Origin: Styela clava
Taxonomy: Eukaryota; Chordata; Ascidiacea; Stolidobranchia; Styelidae
Length of the DNA: 64,000 nucleotides
Reading direction: 5' to 3'
Assembly (NCBI RefSeq): GCF_964204865.1
Contig: NC_135251.1
Span: 15,934,001 to 15,998,000, forward strand
Below, in pieces: positions 1 through 9,894 of the stretch (positions are counted from its first letter, which is position 1; each line of letters opens with the position of its first letter). The translations under genes were made by a program, and so were the position numbers. Under the pieces are notes generated by a model, which made no database searches, was not told the DNA's origin, and was given only the letters and a program-made list of their open reading frames with translations.

Positions 1-26
1 CAAGGGTTCAAGTCCCTTATCGGGCG
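1..26 (+). tRNA. tRNA-Lys 3' end, cut by the window edge
   Basis: Bases 48-73 of the tRNA: last variable-loop base, T arm AAGGG/CCCTT with loop TTCAAGT, acceptor strand ATCGGGC and discriminator G. The anticodon lies outside the window. The matching intact gene in the next unit is 10138-10210. Confidence 0.75.
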
Positions 27-965
27 CCTCTTTGTTCCGGGAAGGTTCAATTTGTAAAAAAGATCACGCATTAAAGAATATGTCCTTAGTTCCAACGCAG
101 ACCGTAGCCCGGTTACCACAGCCGGTGGGGCGTCTTTGTTCCGGGAAGATTAGATTGTGTATAGCTGGCGTTGGACATAGCAAAATGCACAAACACACTT
201 ATAATTGTATTAGCTGCTAAATCATTGACTTTTATCATCCGTTATATCTTTTGTTTCAATTAATGCAGACCGTAGCCCATTTTGCTCAATTGGTAAAGTG
301 TTGAAATTTTCATCCAACGATCAAGGAGTCAAGTGCGCTATCGGGCGCCTCTTTGTTCCGGAATAGTTCAATTTGTAAAAATAGATCACGCTGAGTAGAT
401 TAACGTTAGATTGTGTATAGCTGGTGTTGGACATAGCACAATGAACAATCACACTTATAATTGTATTAGCTGCTTAATAAACAGATTCCGACGATCCGGT
501 ATATGTTTCGTTTAACGCGGACCGTAGCCCGGTTAGCTCAGTCGGTAGAGTTACCTCAGTCGGTAGAGCGTCTTTGTTCCGGGAAGATTGGATTGTGTAT
601 AGATGGCGTTGGACATAGCAAAATGCACAAACACACTTATAATTGTATTAGCTGCTAAATCGTTGACTTTTATCATCCGTTATGTCTTTTGATTTAATGC
701 AGACCGTAGCCCGGTTAGCTCAATCGGTAGAGTGTTGAAATTTTTATCCAACGATCAAGGAGTCAAGTGCGCTATCGGGCGCCTCTTTGTTCCGGAAAGG
801 TTCAATTTGTAAAAATAGGTCACGCTGAGAAGATTAACGTTAGATTGTGTATATCTGGTGTTGGACATAGCACAATGCACAAACACACTTATTTATACTT
901 GTATTAGCTGCTAAAATCATTCATTTTTATCATTTGTTATGTCTTTTGTTTTAATGCAGACCGTA

Positions 966-1150
966 GCCCGGTTAGCTCAATCGGTAGAGTGTTGAACTTT
1001 TTATCCAACGATCCAACGATCTTCACCCTGAAATATGGCCAATTTATAATTTAATTTATTGCAATTTGTATGTTTGTGCCTATTTTAAGTATGGTTAGAA
1101 ATAAACTACTGATTACTGATTACTGAAGTAGTCAAGTGCGCTATCGGGCG
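966..1150 (+). pseudogene. tRNA-Lys pseudogene interrupted by a 112-bp insertion
   Basis: A copy of the destroyed-T-arm class (compare the uninterrupted 4578-4650) split in its variable loop. The insert, about 1014-1125, is unrelated to the array and ends in short repeats of ATTACTG. Same insertion in the later units at 11149-11333 and 26341-26525. Confidence 0.75.
1014..1125 (+). mobile_element. 112-bp AT-rich insert with (ATTACTG)n end; possible short retroelement fragment
   Basis: Non-array DNA containing CTTCACCCTGAAATATGG, an AT-rich middle and a right end of about two and a half ATTACTG repeats. A terminal microsatellite is typical of the 3' end of many LINEs and SINEs, so a 5'-truncated element is possible. 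I recognise no family. No clear flanking target duplication is seen; CCAACGAT is repeated only at the left edge. Also at about 11197-11308 and 26389-26500. Confidence 0.45.
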
Positions 1151-1479
1151 CCTCTTTGTTCCGGAAAGGTTCAATTTGTAAAAATAAATCACGCTGAGAA
1201 GATTCACGTTAGATTGTGTATAGCTGGTGTTGGACATTGCACAATGCACAAACACACTTATAATTGTATTAGCTGCTTAATAAACAGATTCCGACGATCC
1301 GGTATGTGTTTCGTAACGCGGACCGTAGCCCGGTCAGCTCAGTCGGTAGAGCATCTTTGTTCCGGGAAGATTGGATTGTGTATAGATGGCGTTGGACATA
1401 TCACAATGCAGAAACACACTTATATGTGTATTAGCTGCTAAAACATTGATTTTTACCATGTGTTATATCTTTTGTTTTA

Positions 1480-2700
1480 ATGCAGACCGTAGCCCGGTTA
1501 GCTCAGTCGGTAGAGCGTTGGACTTTAAATCCAAAAAGATTTGATATACTAATCAATGAGGGGAAAGCGGAAAACATGATCGAAATCAAAAGGCTAAAAT
1601 CGCAGATCGAGATAATTCAAGATGAACGAAACAAAAGGGACATACTAATGGCAAAAATGAAAAACCTTGAAGAAGGGGAAAGGCCCACCAAAACCTTTTC
1701 TGAAAAAATCCGGCGCAGATCTAGGCAAACAACAATAGAAGAGCTGGTGACAAATGACCAAAATGTAAAAACAAATCCCGGGGAGATCATATCAATAGTA
1801 GAAAGTTTCTATAAGAACCTATGGGGCAAAGAGAATATAATGCAAGAACAATACCAAAATCGTTATCTAAACTTAATGGGCTCTTCTAAAATTGCAGATG
1901 AGGATAATATCATACTAGAAAGTTATATCTCACAAGAAGAGGTATATAGGGCGATAAAATTTATGGGAAACGATAAATCCCCAGGATTTGATGGTCTATC
2001 CAAAGAATTCTACCTGACCTTCTGGAACTCTATTAAAAAGCAATTTACTCAACTTATGAATAACATATTATATTTCGGCCAAATACCAAAATCTGCTACC
2101 ATAGCGAAAGTTAAATTAGTATACAAGAAGGGAGACAAAACAAATTTAAAAAATTGGAGGCCAATCACAACGCTCAATGCAGACTATAAAATCCTATCAA
2201 GAATCCTTGTTAAACGATTAGAACCAGTACTAAACAAAATCATAAGTCCATCCCAGAAATGCGCACTCAAGCAAAGATGTATGGAAGATGTTCATTATAA
2301 TATAGACGCTATAATTAGACACTGCAAAATGAAAAATATCCCCGGATCACTAATAATAATAGACAATCTTAAAGCTTTTGATAGAGTGAATCATGACTTC
2401 TTATTTAAAATTTTACATCAAATTGGACTTGGAAATAGAATCTCAAAAGCAATTAAAAGCATGTATTACGGAATTAAAAGTCAGGTAGATGTAAACGGTA
2501 GACTCACGCAGGAAATCGATATTAGACAAGGATGCCCGTTAAGTATGCTTCTCTACGCCATCAATATAGAGCCCCTAGCAAGATCGGTACAATTAAATGC
2601 CAATATACATGGTATCCAACTGGGGAGATACGAGCATAAACTCGATCAGTTTGCTGATGATATCACGTTCGCAGTTAGAGATCAATTATCTATTACATAA
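1480..2700 (+). pseudogene. Truncated reverse transcriptase of retrotransposon copy 1
   Basis: Reading frame of 406 codons. The first 18 residues come from the tRNA and its flank, the rest from the element. It keeps the fingers/palm segment with NWRPITTLNADYKILS, motif A (IIIDNLKAFDRV) and the catalytic FADD. Compared with copies 2 and 3 it has a 12-base in-frame deletion just before RQGCPLS, and a G-to-T change that makes TAA at 2698-2700 right after the FADD region. The connection, thumb and zinc-knuckle segments are deleted, so it cannot be an active polymerase. Confidence 0.85.
1492..1534 (+). pseudogene. tRNA-Lys 5' part, split by retrotransposon copy 1
   Basis: Bases 1-43 of a tRNA-Lys copy, ending at TCCAA of the anticodon stem, where the retrotransposon begins. 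The remaining 30 bases lie at 3393-3422, after an 11-bp duplication (TTTAAATCCAA) at 3382-3392. The anticodon loop reads CTTTAAA, giving anticodon TTA rather than TTT. Confidence 0.85.
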
Positions 2701-3381
2701 ATCTAATATAAAAATAAATCACGCTGAGAAGATTCACGTTAGATTGTGTATAGCTGGTGTTGGACATTGCACAATGCACAAACACACTTATGGACGATGA
2801 CATAATTTCAAAAACAATATCTCACTTTACACAATTTTTAAACACAATGGAGAACACTTTTACTAACCTTAATTTTCTCGGAATAGTAAATAACTGGAAG
2901 GAGATCCTAAATGGATATTCAGCTACATAACGCAATCCACCATAAACAAAAGCATATCTGCCCAAGTGGACTCTGCAATTTTATTCATTTTTTATGTCGG
3001 AAATACCATCACATATTAAGCGGACGTGATGAATCGGAAGCTTCACGGTGGATGTCATGCTGTGTGCGTGTTAAGCGTCACGCAGTATGTACGGAAGCCG
3101 GGGGGCGGAAGTTGAGCTATGCTATGCATGGTGCAGACGGAAGCCCTGGGCGAAAGTTATGCTGTGACATACAGTGTATACCGAACCCCGGGGTGGAAGT
3201 TTGTGCTGTGCAATGGCGCGGCAGATACTGAAGCCTCCATAAGTTTATGACTGCTGCTTATGCAGTGGCATGCTTATGAAGCGTTATAACGATATGACAC
3301 GGATATGACGTGGCATTAGACACTGATCTGTGCCTTGCAAAATTCTGATCCGCAAAAAAAAAAAAAAAAAAAAAATAATAA
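1535..3381 (+). mobile_element. L1/Tx1-type retrotransposon, copy 1 (5'-truncated, internally deleted)
   Basis: Inserted after base 43 of a tRNA-Lys copy, flanked by TTTAAATCCAA on both sides (1524-1534 and 3382-3392), with a 22-base poly(A) at 3354-3375 and then TAATAA. It matches 11718-14695, but about 1.18 kb of its 3' coding region is missing. In its place is a piece of array spacer (about 2710-2790). The same spacer occurs intact at 1178-1261. Confidence 0.9.
2791..3353 (+). other. Retained 3' end of retrotransposon copy 1: last codons and 3' UTR
   Basis: Corresponds to 14088-14651 in copy 2: the last roughly 46 codons of the reverse transcriptase frame (ending at 2929), then a GC-richer 3' UTR with four imperfect repeats, then poly(A). 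It is separated from the 5' coding part by inserted array DNA. Confidence 0.8.
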
Positions 3382-3392
3382 TTTAAATCCAA

Positions 3393-3422
3393 CGGTCAAG
3401 GGTTCAAGTCCCTTATCGGGCG
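3393..3422 (+). pseudogene. tRNA-Lys 3' part, downstream of retrotransposon copy 1
   Basis: Bases 44-73 (CGGTC, T arm, acceptor strand, discriminator G), continuing the tRNA begun at 1492. Equivalent pieces at 14707-14736 and 29900-29929 carry one change in the T stem (AAAGG). Confidence 0.82.
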
Positions 3423-4270
3423 CCTCTTTGTTTCGGGAAGGTTCAATTTGTAAAAATGAACACGCCGTAGCCGTAGCCCGGTTACCACAGCCGGTGGAGC
3501 GTCTTTGTTCCGAGAAGATTAGATTGTGTATAGCTGGCGATGGACATAGCACAATGCACAAACACACTTAAAATTGTGTTAGCTGCTAAATCATTGATTT
3601 TTATCATCCGTCATGTCTTTTGTTTGACTGCACACCGTAGCCCGGTTACCACAGCCGGTGGAGCGTCTTTGTTCGGGGAAGATTAGATTGTGTATAGCTG
3701 GTGTTGGACATAGCAAATTGCACAAACACACTTATAATTGTATTAGCTGCTAAATCATTGACTTTTATCATCCGTTATGTCTTTGGTTTTAATGCAGACC
3801 GTATCCCAGTTAGTTCAATCGGTAGAGTGTTGAAATTTTCATCCAACGATCAAGGAGTTAAGTGCGCTATCGGGCGCCTCTTTGTTCCGGAAAGGTTCAA
3901 TTTTTAAAAATGATCACGCATTAAAGACTATGTCCTTAGTTCCAACGCAGACCGTAGCCCGATTACCACAGCCGGGGGAGCGTCTTTGTTCCGAGAAGAT
4001 TATATTGTGTATAGCTGGCGATGGACATAGCACAATGCACAAACACACTTATAATAATATTAGCTGCTAATTCATTGATTTTTATCATCCGTCATGTCTT
4101 TTGTTTGACTGCACACCGTAGCCCGGTTAGCTCAGTCGGTAGAGCGTTAAACTTTTTATCCAACGATCAAGGAGTCAAGTGCGCTAACACAAACACACTT
4201 ATAATTGTATTAGCTGCTAAATCATAGATTTTTATCATCCGTCATGTCTTTTGCTTCAATGCGGACCGTG

Positions 4271-4343
4271 GCCCGGTTAGCTCAGTCGGTAGAGCGTTGG
4301 ACTTTTAATCCAACGGTCAAGGGTTCAAGTCCCTTATCGGGCG
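4271..4343 (+). tRNA. tRNA-Lys: tRNA-Lys(TTT), consensus copy
   Basis: Carries lysine for AAA/AAG codons. The 73-nt cloverleaf is complete: acceptor GCCCGGT/ATCGGGC (one G-U pair), D arm GCTC/GAGC with loop AGTCGGTA, anticodon stem TTGGA/TCCAA with loop CTTTTAA (anticodon TTT at bases 34-36), variable loop CGGTC, T arm AAGGG/CCCTT with loop TTCAAGT, discriminator G. The A box (TAGCTCAGTCGG) and B box (GGTTCAAGTCC) are intact. There is no intron and no encoded CCA, as usual for a nuclear gene. The 3' flank is CCTCTTTG, with only three Ts, so a nearby pol III terminator is weak or absent. Confidence 0.93.
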
Positions 4344-5124
4344 CCTCTTTGTTCCGGGAAGGTTCAATTTGTAAAAAAGATCACGCATTAAATAATACGC
4401 AGACCGTAGCCCGGTTACCACAGCCGGTGGAGCGTCTTTGTTCCGGGAAGATTAGATTGTGTATAAGCTGGCGTTGGACATAGCACAATGCATAAACACA
4501 CTTATTTATACTTGTATTAGCTGCTAAATCATTCATTTTTATCATTTGTTATGTCTTTTGTTTTAATGCAGACCGTAGCCCGGTTAGCTCAATCGGTAGA
4601 GTGTTGAACTTTTTATCCAACGATCAAGTAGTCAAGTGCGCTATCGGGCGCCTCTTTGTTCCGGAAAGGTTCAATTTGTAAAAATAAATCACGCTGAGAA
4701 GATTCACGTTAGATTGTGTATAGCTGGTGTTGGACATTGCACAATGCACAAACACACTTATAATTGTATTAGCTGCCTAATAAACAGATTCCGACGATCC
4801 GGTATGTGTTTCGTTTAACGCGGACCGTAGCCCGGTTAGCTCAATCGGTAGAGCGTCTTTGTTCCGGGAAGATTGGATTGTGTATAGATGGCGTTGGACA
4901 TATCACAATGCAGAAACACACTTATATGTGTATTAGCTGCTAAAACATTGATTTTTACCATGTGTTATATCTTTTGTTCTAATGCAGACCGTAGCCCGGT
5001 TAGCTCAGTCGGTAGAGCGTTGGACTTTTAATAGCACAATGCACAAACACACTTATAATTGTATTAGCTGCAAAATTTTTCATTTTTATCATCCGTTATG
5101 TCTTTTGTTTTAACGCGGACCGTA

Positions 5125-5197
5125 GCCCGTTTAGCTCAGTCGGTAGAGCGTTAGAATTTTAATCCAACGGTCAAGGGTTCAAGTCCCTGATCGGGCG
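5125..5197 (+). tRNA. tRNA-Lys(TTT), degenerate variant with T7 terminator
   Basis: Anticodon TTT is kept, but the acceptor has GCCCGTT (T-T mismatch), the anticodon stem is TTAGA against TCCAA, the loop starts with A, and the T stem ends CCCTG. Followed by CC and seven Ts. Three stem mismatches make a functional tRNA doubtful. Twin: 20315-20387. Confidence 0.6.
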
Positions 5198-5440
5198 CCT
5201 TTTTTTGCGGAAAGGATCTATTTGTAAAAAAGATCACGCAGTAAAGAATATGTCCTTAGTTCCAACACAGAACGTAGTCCGGTCACCACAGCCGGTGGAG
5301 CGTCTTTGTTCCGAGAAGATTAGATTGTGTATAGCTGGCGATGGACGTAGCACAATGCACAAATACACTTATAATTGTATTAGCTGCTAATTCATTGATT
5401 TTTATCATCCGTCATGTCTTTTGTTTGACTGCACACCGTA

Positions 5441-5513
5441 GCCCGGTTAGCTCAGTCGGTAGAGCGTTGGACTTTTAATCCAACGGTCAAGGGTTCAAGT
5501 CCCTTATCGGGCG
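5441..5513 (+). tRNA. tRNA-Lys: tRNA-Lys(TTT), consensus copy
   Basis: Identical over 73 nt to the copy at 4271. The upstream flank is GACTGCACACCGTA; the 3' flank CCTCTTTG lacks a T4 run. Twin in the next unit: 20631-20703. Confidence 0.92.
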
Positions 5514-5757
5514 CCTCTTTGTTCCGGGAAGGTTCAATTTGTAAAAAAGATCACGCATTACAGAATATGTCCATAGTTCCAACGCAGACCGTAGCCCGGT
5601 TACCACAGAATGTGGAGCGTCTTTGTTCCGAAAAGATTAGATTGTGTATAGCTGGCGATGGACGTAGCACAATGCACAAACACACTTATAATTGTATTAG
5701 CTGCTAATTCATTGATTTTTATCATCCGTCATATCTATTGTTTGACTGCACACCGTA

Positions 5758-5830
5758 GCCCGGTTAGCTCAGTCGGTAGAGCGTTGGACTTTTAATCCAA
5801 CGGTCAAGGGTTCAAGTCCCTTATCGGGCG
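5758..5830 (+). tRNA. tRNA-Lys: tRNA-Lys(TTT), consensus copy
   Basis: Exact consensus, 317 bp after the previous full copy. One tRNA 5' fragment (5594) lies between them, which defines the 317-bp dimer. No T4 run directly downstream. Twin: 20948-21020. Confidence 0.92.
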
Positions 5831-6395
5831 CCTCTTTGTTCCGGGAGGGTTCAATTTGTAAAAAAGATCACCCATTAAAGAATATGTCCTTAGTTCCAAC
5901 GCAGACCGTAGCCCGGTTACCACAGCCGGTGGAGCGTCTTTGTTCCGGGAAGATTAGATTGTGTATAGCTGGCGTTGGACATAGCAAAATGCACAAACAC
6001 ACTTATAATTGTATTAGCTGCTAAATCATTGACTTTTATCGTCCGTTATATCTTTTGTTCCAATTAATGCAGACCGTAGCCCATTTAGCTCAATCGGTAG
6101 AGTGTTAAAATTTTCATCCATCGATCAAGGAGTCAAGTGCGCTATCGGGCGCCTCTTTGTTCCGGAATGGTTTAATTTTTAAAAAAGATCACGCATTAAA
6201 GAATATGTCCTTAGTTCCAACGCAGACTGTAGCCCGATTACCACAGCCGGGGGAGCGTCTTTGTTCCGGGAAGATTAGATTGTGTATAGCTGGCGTTGGA
6301 CATATCACAATGCAGAAACACACTTATATGTGTATTAGCTGCTAAAACATTTATTTTTACTATCTGTTATATCTTTTGTTTTAATGCAGACCGTA

Positions 6396-6468
6396 CCCCG
6401 GTTAGCTCAGTCGGTAGAGCGTTGGACTTTTAATCCAACGGTTAAGGGTTCAAGTCCCTTATCGGGCG
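6396..6468 (+). tRNA. tRNA-Lys(TTT) variant, C1 and T48
   Basis: All arms intact except base 1, which is C and cannot pair with C72. The variable loop is CGGTT. Followed by CCTTTTTTT, a strong pol III stop. Twin with the same two changes: 21586-21658. Confidence 0.7.
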
Positions 6469-7589
6469 CCTTTTTTTGCGGGAAGGATCAATTTTTAAAA
6501 AAGATCACACAGTAAAGAATATGTCCTTATTTCCAACGCAGACCGTAGCCCGGTTACCACAGCCGGTGGAGCGTCTTTGTTCCGAGAAGATTAGATTGTG
6601 TATAGCTGGCGATTGACATAGCACAATGCACAAACCCACTTATAATTGTATTAGCTGCTAATTCATTGATTTTTATCATCCGTCATGTCTTTTGTTTGAC
6701 TGCACACCGTAGCCCGGTTAGCTCAGTCGGTAGAGCGTTGGAATTTTAATCCAACGGTTAAGGGTTCAAGTCCCTTTGTTCCGGGAAGGTTCAATTTGTA
6801 AAAAAGATCACGCATTAAAGAATATGTCCTTTGTTCCAACGCAGACCGTAGCCCGGTTCCACAGCCGGTGGAGCGTCTTTGTTCCGGGAAGATTAGATTG
6901 TGTATAGCTGGCGTTGGACATAGCAAAATGCACAAACACACTTATAATTGTTTTAGCTGCTAAATCATTGACTTTTATCATCCGTTATATCTTTTGTTTC
7001 AATTAATGCAGACCGTAGCCCGTTTAGCTCAATCGGTAGAGTGTTGAAATTTTCATCCGACGATCAAGGAGTCAAGTGCGCTATCGGGCGCCTCTTTGTT
7101 CCGGAATGGTTTAATTTTTAAAAAAGATCACGCATTAAAGAATATGTCCTTAGTTCCAAAGCAGACCGTAGCCCGGTTACCACAGCCGGTGGAGCGTCTT
7201 TGTTCCGGGAAGATTAGATTGTGTATAGCTGGCGTTGGACATAGCAAAATGCACAAACACACTTATAATTGTATTAGCTGCTAAATCGTTGACTTTTATC
7301 ATCCGTTATGTCTTTTGATTTAATGCAGACCGTAGCCCGGTTAGCTCAATCGGTAGAATGTTGAAATTTTTATCCAACGATCAAGGAGTCAAGTGCGCTA
7401 TCGGGCGCCTCTTTGTTCCGGAAAGTTTCAATTTGTGAAAATAGATCACGCAGAGAAGATTAACGTTAGATTGTATATAGCTGGTGTTGGACATAGCACA
7501 ATGCACAAACACACTTATAATTGTGTTAGCTGCAAAATTTTTTCTTTTTTTTATCATCCGTTATGTCTTTTGTTTTAACGCGGACCGTA

Positions 7590-7662
7590 GCCCGGTTAGC
7601 TCAGTCGGTAGAGCGTTGGACTTTTAATCCAACGGTCAAGGGTTCAAGTCCCTTATCGGGCG
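7590..7662 (+). tRNA. tRNA-Lys: tRNA-Lys(TTT), consensus copy with T6 terminator
   Basis: Exact consensus followed by CC and six Ts. A perfect tRNA plus a proper pol III terminator makes this one of the best candidates for an expressed gene in the array. Twin: 22780-22852 (seven Ts). Confidence 0.94.
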
Positions 7663-7904
7663 CCTTTTTTGCGGGAAGGATCTATTTGTAAAAAAGATCC
7701 CGCAGTAAAGAATATGTCCTTAGTTCCAACACAGGACGTAGTCCGGTTACCACAGCCGGTGGAGCGTCTTTGTTCCGAGAAGATTAGATTGTGTATAGCT
7801 GGCGATGGACGTAGCACAATGCACAAATACACTTATAATTGTATTAGCTGCTAATTCATTGATTTTTATCATCCGTCATGTCTTTTGTTTGACTGCACAC
7901 CGTA

Positions 7905-7977
7905 GCCCGGTTAGCTCAGTCGGTAGAGCGTTGGACTTTTAATCCAACGGTCAAGGGTTCAAGTCCCTTATCGGGCG
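7905..7977 (+). tRNA. tRNA-Lys: tRNA-Lys(TTT), consensus copy
   Basis: Exact consensus; 3' flank CCTCTTTG without a T4 run. Repeated at 18375, 23096 and 33568 within the same local context. Confidence 0.92.
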
Positions 7978-8221
7978 CCTCTTTGTTCCGGGAAGGTTCA
8001 ATTTGTAAAAAAGATCACGCATTAAAGAATATGTCCATAGTTCCAACGCAGACCGTAGCCCGGTTACCACAGCCGGTGGAGCGTCTTTGTTCAGAGAAGA
8101 TTAGATTGTGTATAGCTGGCGATGGACGTAGCACAATGCACAAACACACTTATAATTGTATTAGCTGCTAATTCATTGATTTTTATCATCCGTCATGTCT
8201 ATTGTTTGACTGCACACCGTA

Positions 8222-8294
8222 GCCCGGTTAGCTCAGTCGGTAGAGCGTTGGACTTTTAATCCAACGGTCAAGGGTTCAAGTCCCTTATCGGGCG
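8222..8294 (+). tRNA. tRNA-Lys: tRNA-Lys(TTT), consensus copy
   Basis: Exact consensus, 317 bp after 7905; no adjacent T4 run. Related copies in equivalent positions: 18692, 23413 and 33885. Confidence 0.92.
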
Positions 8295-8789
8295 CCTCTT
8301 TGTTCCGGGAAGGTTCAATTTGTAAAAAAGATCACGCATTAAAGAATATGTCCTTAGTTCCAACGCAGACCGTAGCCCGGTTACCACAGCCGGTGGAGCG
8401 TCTTTGTTCGGGAAGATTAGATTGTGTATAGCTTGCGTTGGACATAGCAAAATGCACAAACACACTTATAATTGTATTAGCTGCTAAATCATTGATTTTT
8501 ATCGTCCGTTATGTCTTTTGTTTTAATGCAGACCGTGGCCCGGTTAGCTCAAATGGTAGAGTGTTAAACTTTTTATCCAACGATCAAGGAGTCAAGTGCG
8601 CTATCGGGCGCCTCTTTGTTCCGGAAAGTTTCAATTTGTAAAAATAGATCACGCTGAGAAGATTAACGTTAGATTGTATACAGCTGGTGTTGGACATAGC
8701 ACAATGCACAAACACACTTATAATTTTATTAGCTGCAACATTTTTCATTTTTATCATCCGTTATGTCTTTTGTTTTAACGCGGACCGTA

Positions 8790-8862
8790 GCCCGGTTAGC
8801 TCAGTCGGTAGAGCGTTGGACTTTTAATCCAACGATCAAGGGTTCAAGTCCCTGATCGGGCG
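8790..8862 (+). tRNA. tRNA-Lys(TTT) variant with T7 terminator
   Basis: Differs from consensus in the variable loop (CGATC) and T stem (CCCTG, so pair 49-65 is A-G). Anticodon arm and D arm are intact, and seven Ts follow. Probably foldable. Twin: 23982-24054. Confidence 0.72.
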
Positions 8863-9821
8863 CCTTTTTTTGCGGAAAGGATCTATTTGTAAAAAAGATC
8901 ACGCAGTAAAGAATATGTCCTTAGTTCCAACGCAGACGTAGCCCGGTTACCACAGCCGCTGGAGCGTCTTTGTTCCGAGAAGATTAGATTGTGTATAGCT
9001 GGCGATAGACATAGCACAATGCAAAACACACTTATAATTGTGTTAGCTGCTAAATCATTGATTTTTATAATCCGTTATGTCTTTGGTTTTAATGCAGACC
9101 GTAGCCCAGTTAGTTCAATCGGTAGAGTGTTGAAATTTTCATCCAACGATCAAGGAGTCAAGTGCGCTATCGGGCGCCTCTTTGTTCTGGAAAGGTTCAA
9201 TTTTTAAAAAAGATCACGCATTAAAGACTATGTCCTTAGTTCCAACGCAGACCGTAGCCCGATTACCACAGCCGGGGGAGCGTCTTTGTTTCGAGAAGAA
9301 TATATTGTGTATAGCTGGCGATGGACATAGCACAATGCACAAACACACTTATAATAGTATTAGCTGCTAATTCATTGATTTTTATCATCCGTCATGTCTT
9401 TTGTTTGACTGCACACCGTAGCCCGGTTAGCTCAGTCGGTAGAGCGTTAAACTTTTTATCCAACGATCAAGGAGTCAAGTGCGCTAACACAAACACACTT
9501 ATAATTGTATTAGCTGCTAAATCATAGATTTTTATCGTCTGTTATGTCTTTTGTTTTAATGCAGACCGTAGCCCGGTTAGCTCAATCGGTGGAGTGTTAA
9601 ACTTTTTATACAACGATCAAGGAGTCAAGTGCGCTATCGGGCGCCCTTTGTTCCGGAAATGTTCAATTTGTAAAAATAGATCACGCTGAGAAGATTAACG
9701 TTAGATTGTGTATAGCTGGTGTTGGACATAGCACAATGCACAAACACACTTATAATTGTATTAGCTGCAAAATTTTTGATTTTTATCATCCGTTATGTCT
9801 TTTGTTTTAACGCGGACCGTA

Positions 9822-9894
9822 GCCCGGTTAGCTCAGTCGGAAGATCGTTGGACTTTTAATCCAACGGTCAAGGGTTCAAGTCCCTTATCGGGCA
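9822..9894 (+). tRNA. tRNA-Lys(TTT) variant with damaged D arm and discriminator A
   Basis: The D arm reads GCTCAGTCGGAAGATC, breaking the GCTC/GAGC stem, and base 73 is A instead of G. Anticodon and T arms are intact and T7 follows. Likely a pseudogene despite its terminator. Twin: 25014-25086. Confidence 0.6.

Larger units (their letters stand above)
1..3634 (+). repeat. Partial 15.19-kb higher-order unit (copy 0)
   Basis: This segment aligns base for base with 10184-14948 (offset 10183-10184 before the retrotransposon), except for a large deletion inside the retrotransposon and a shorter poly(A). It is the tail of a preceding unit. Beyond about 3635 it jumps straight into the start of the next unit, so it lacks the 3,876 bp that follow the same point in the next copy (14949-18824). 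Confidence 0.85.

Noticed and set aside
1492-3422. Intron-containing tRNA gene
   Set aside because: The interruption is kilobases long, lies after base 43 rather than 37/38, encodes reverse transcriptase and has target duplications, so it is an insertion, not a tRNA intron.
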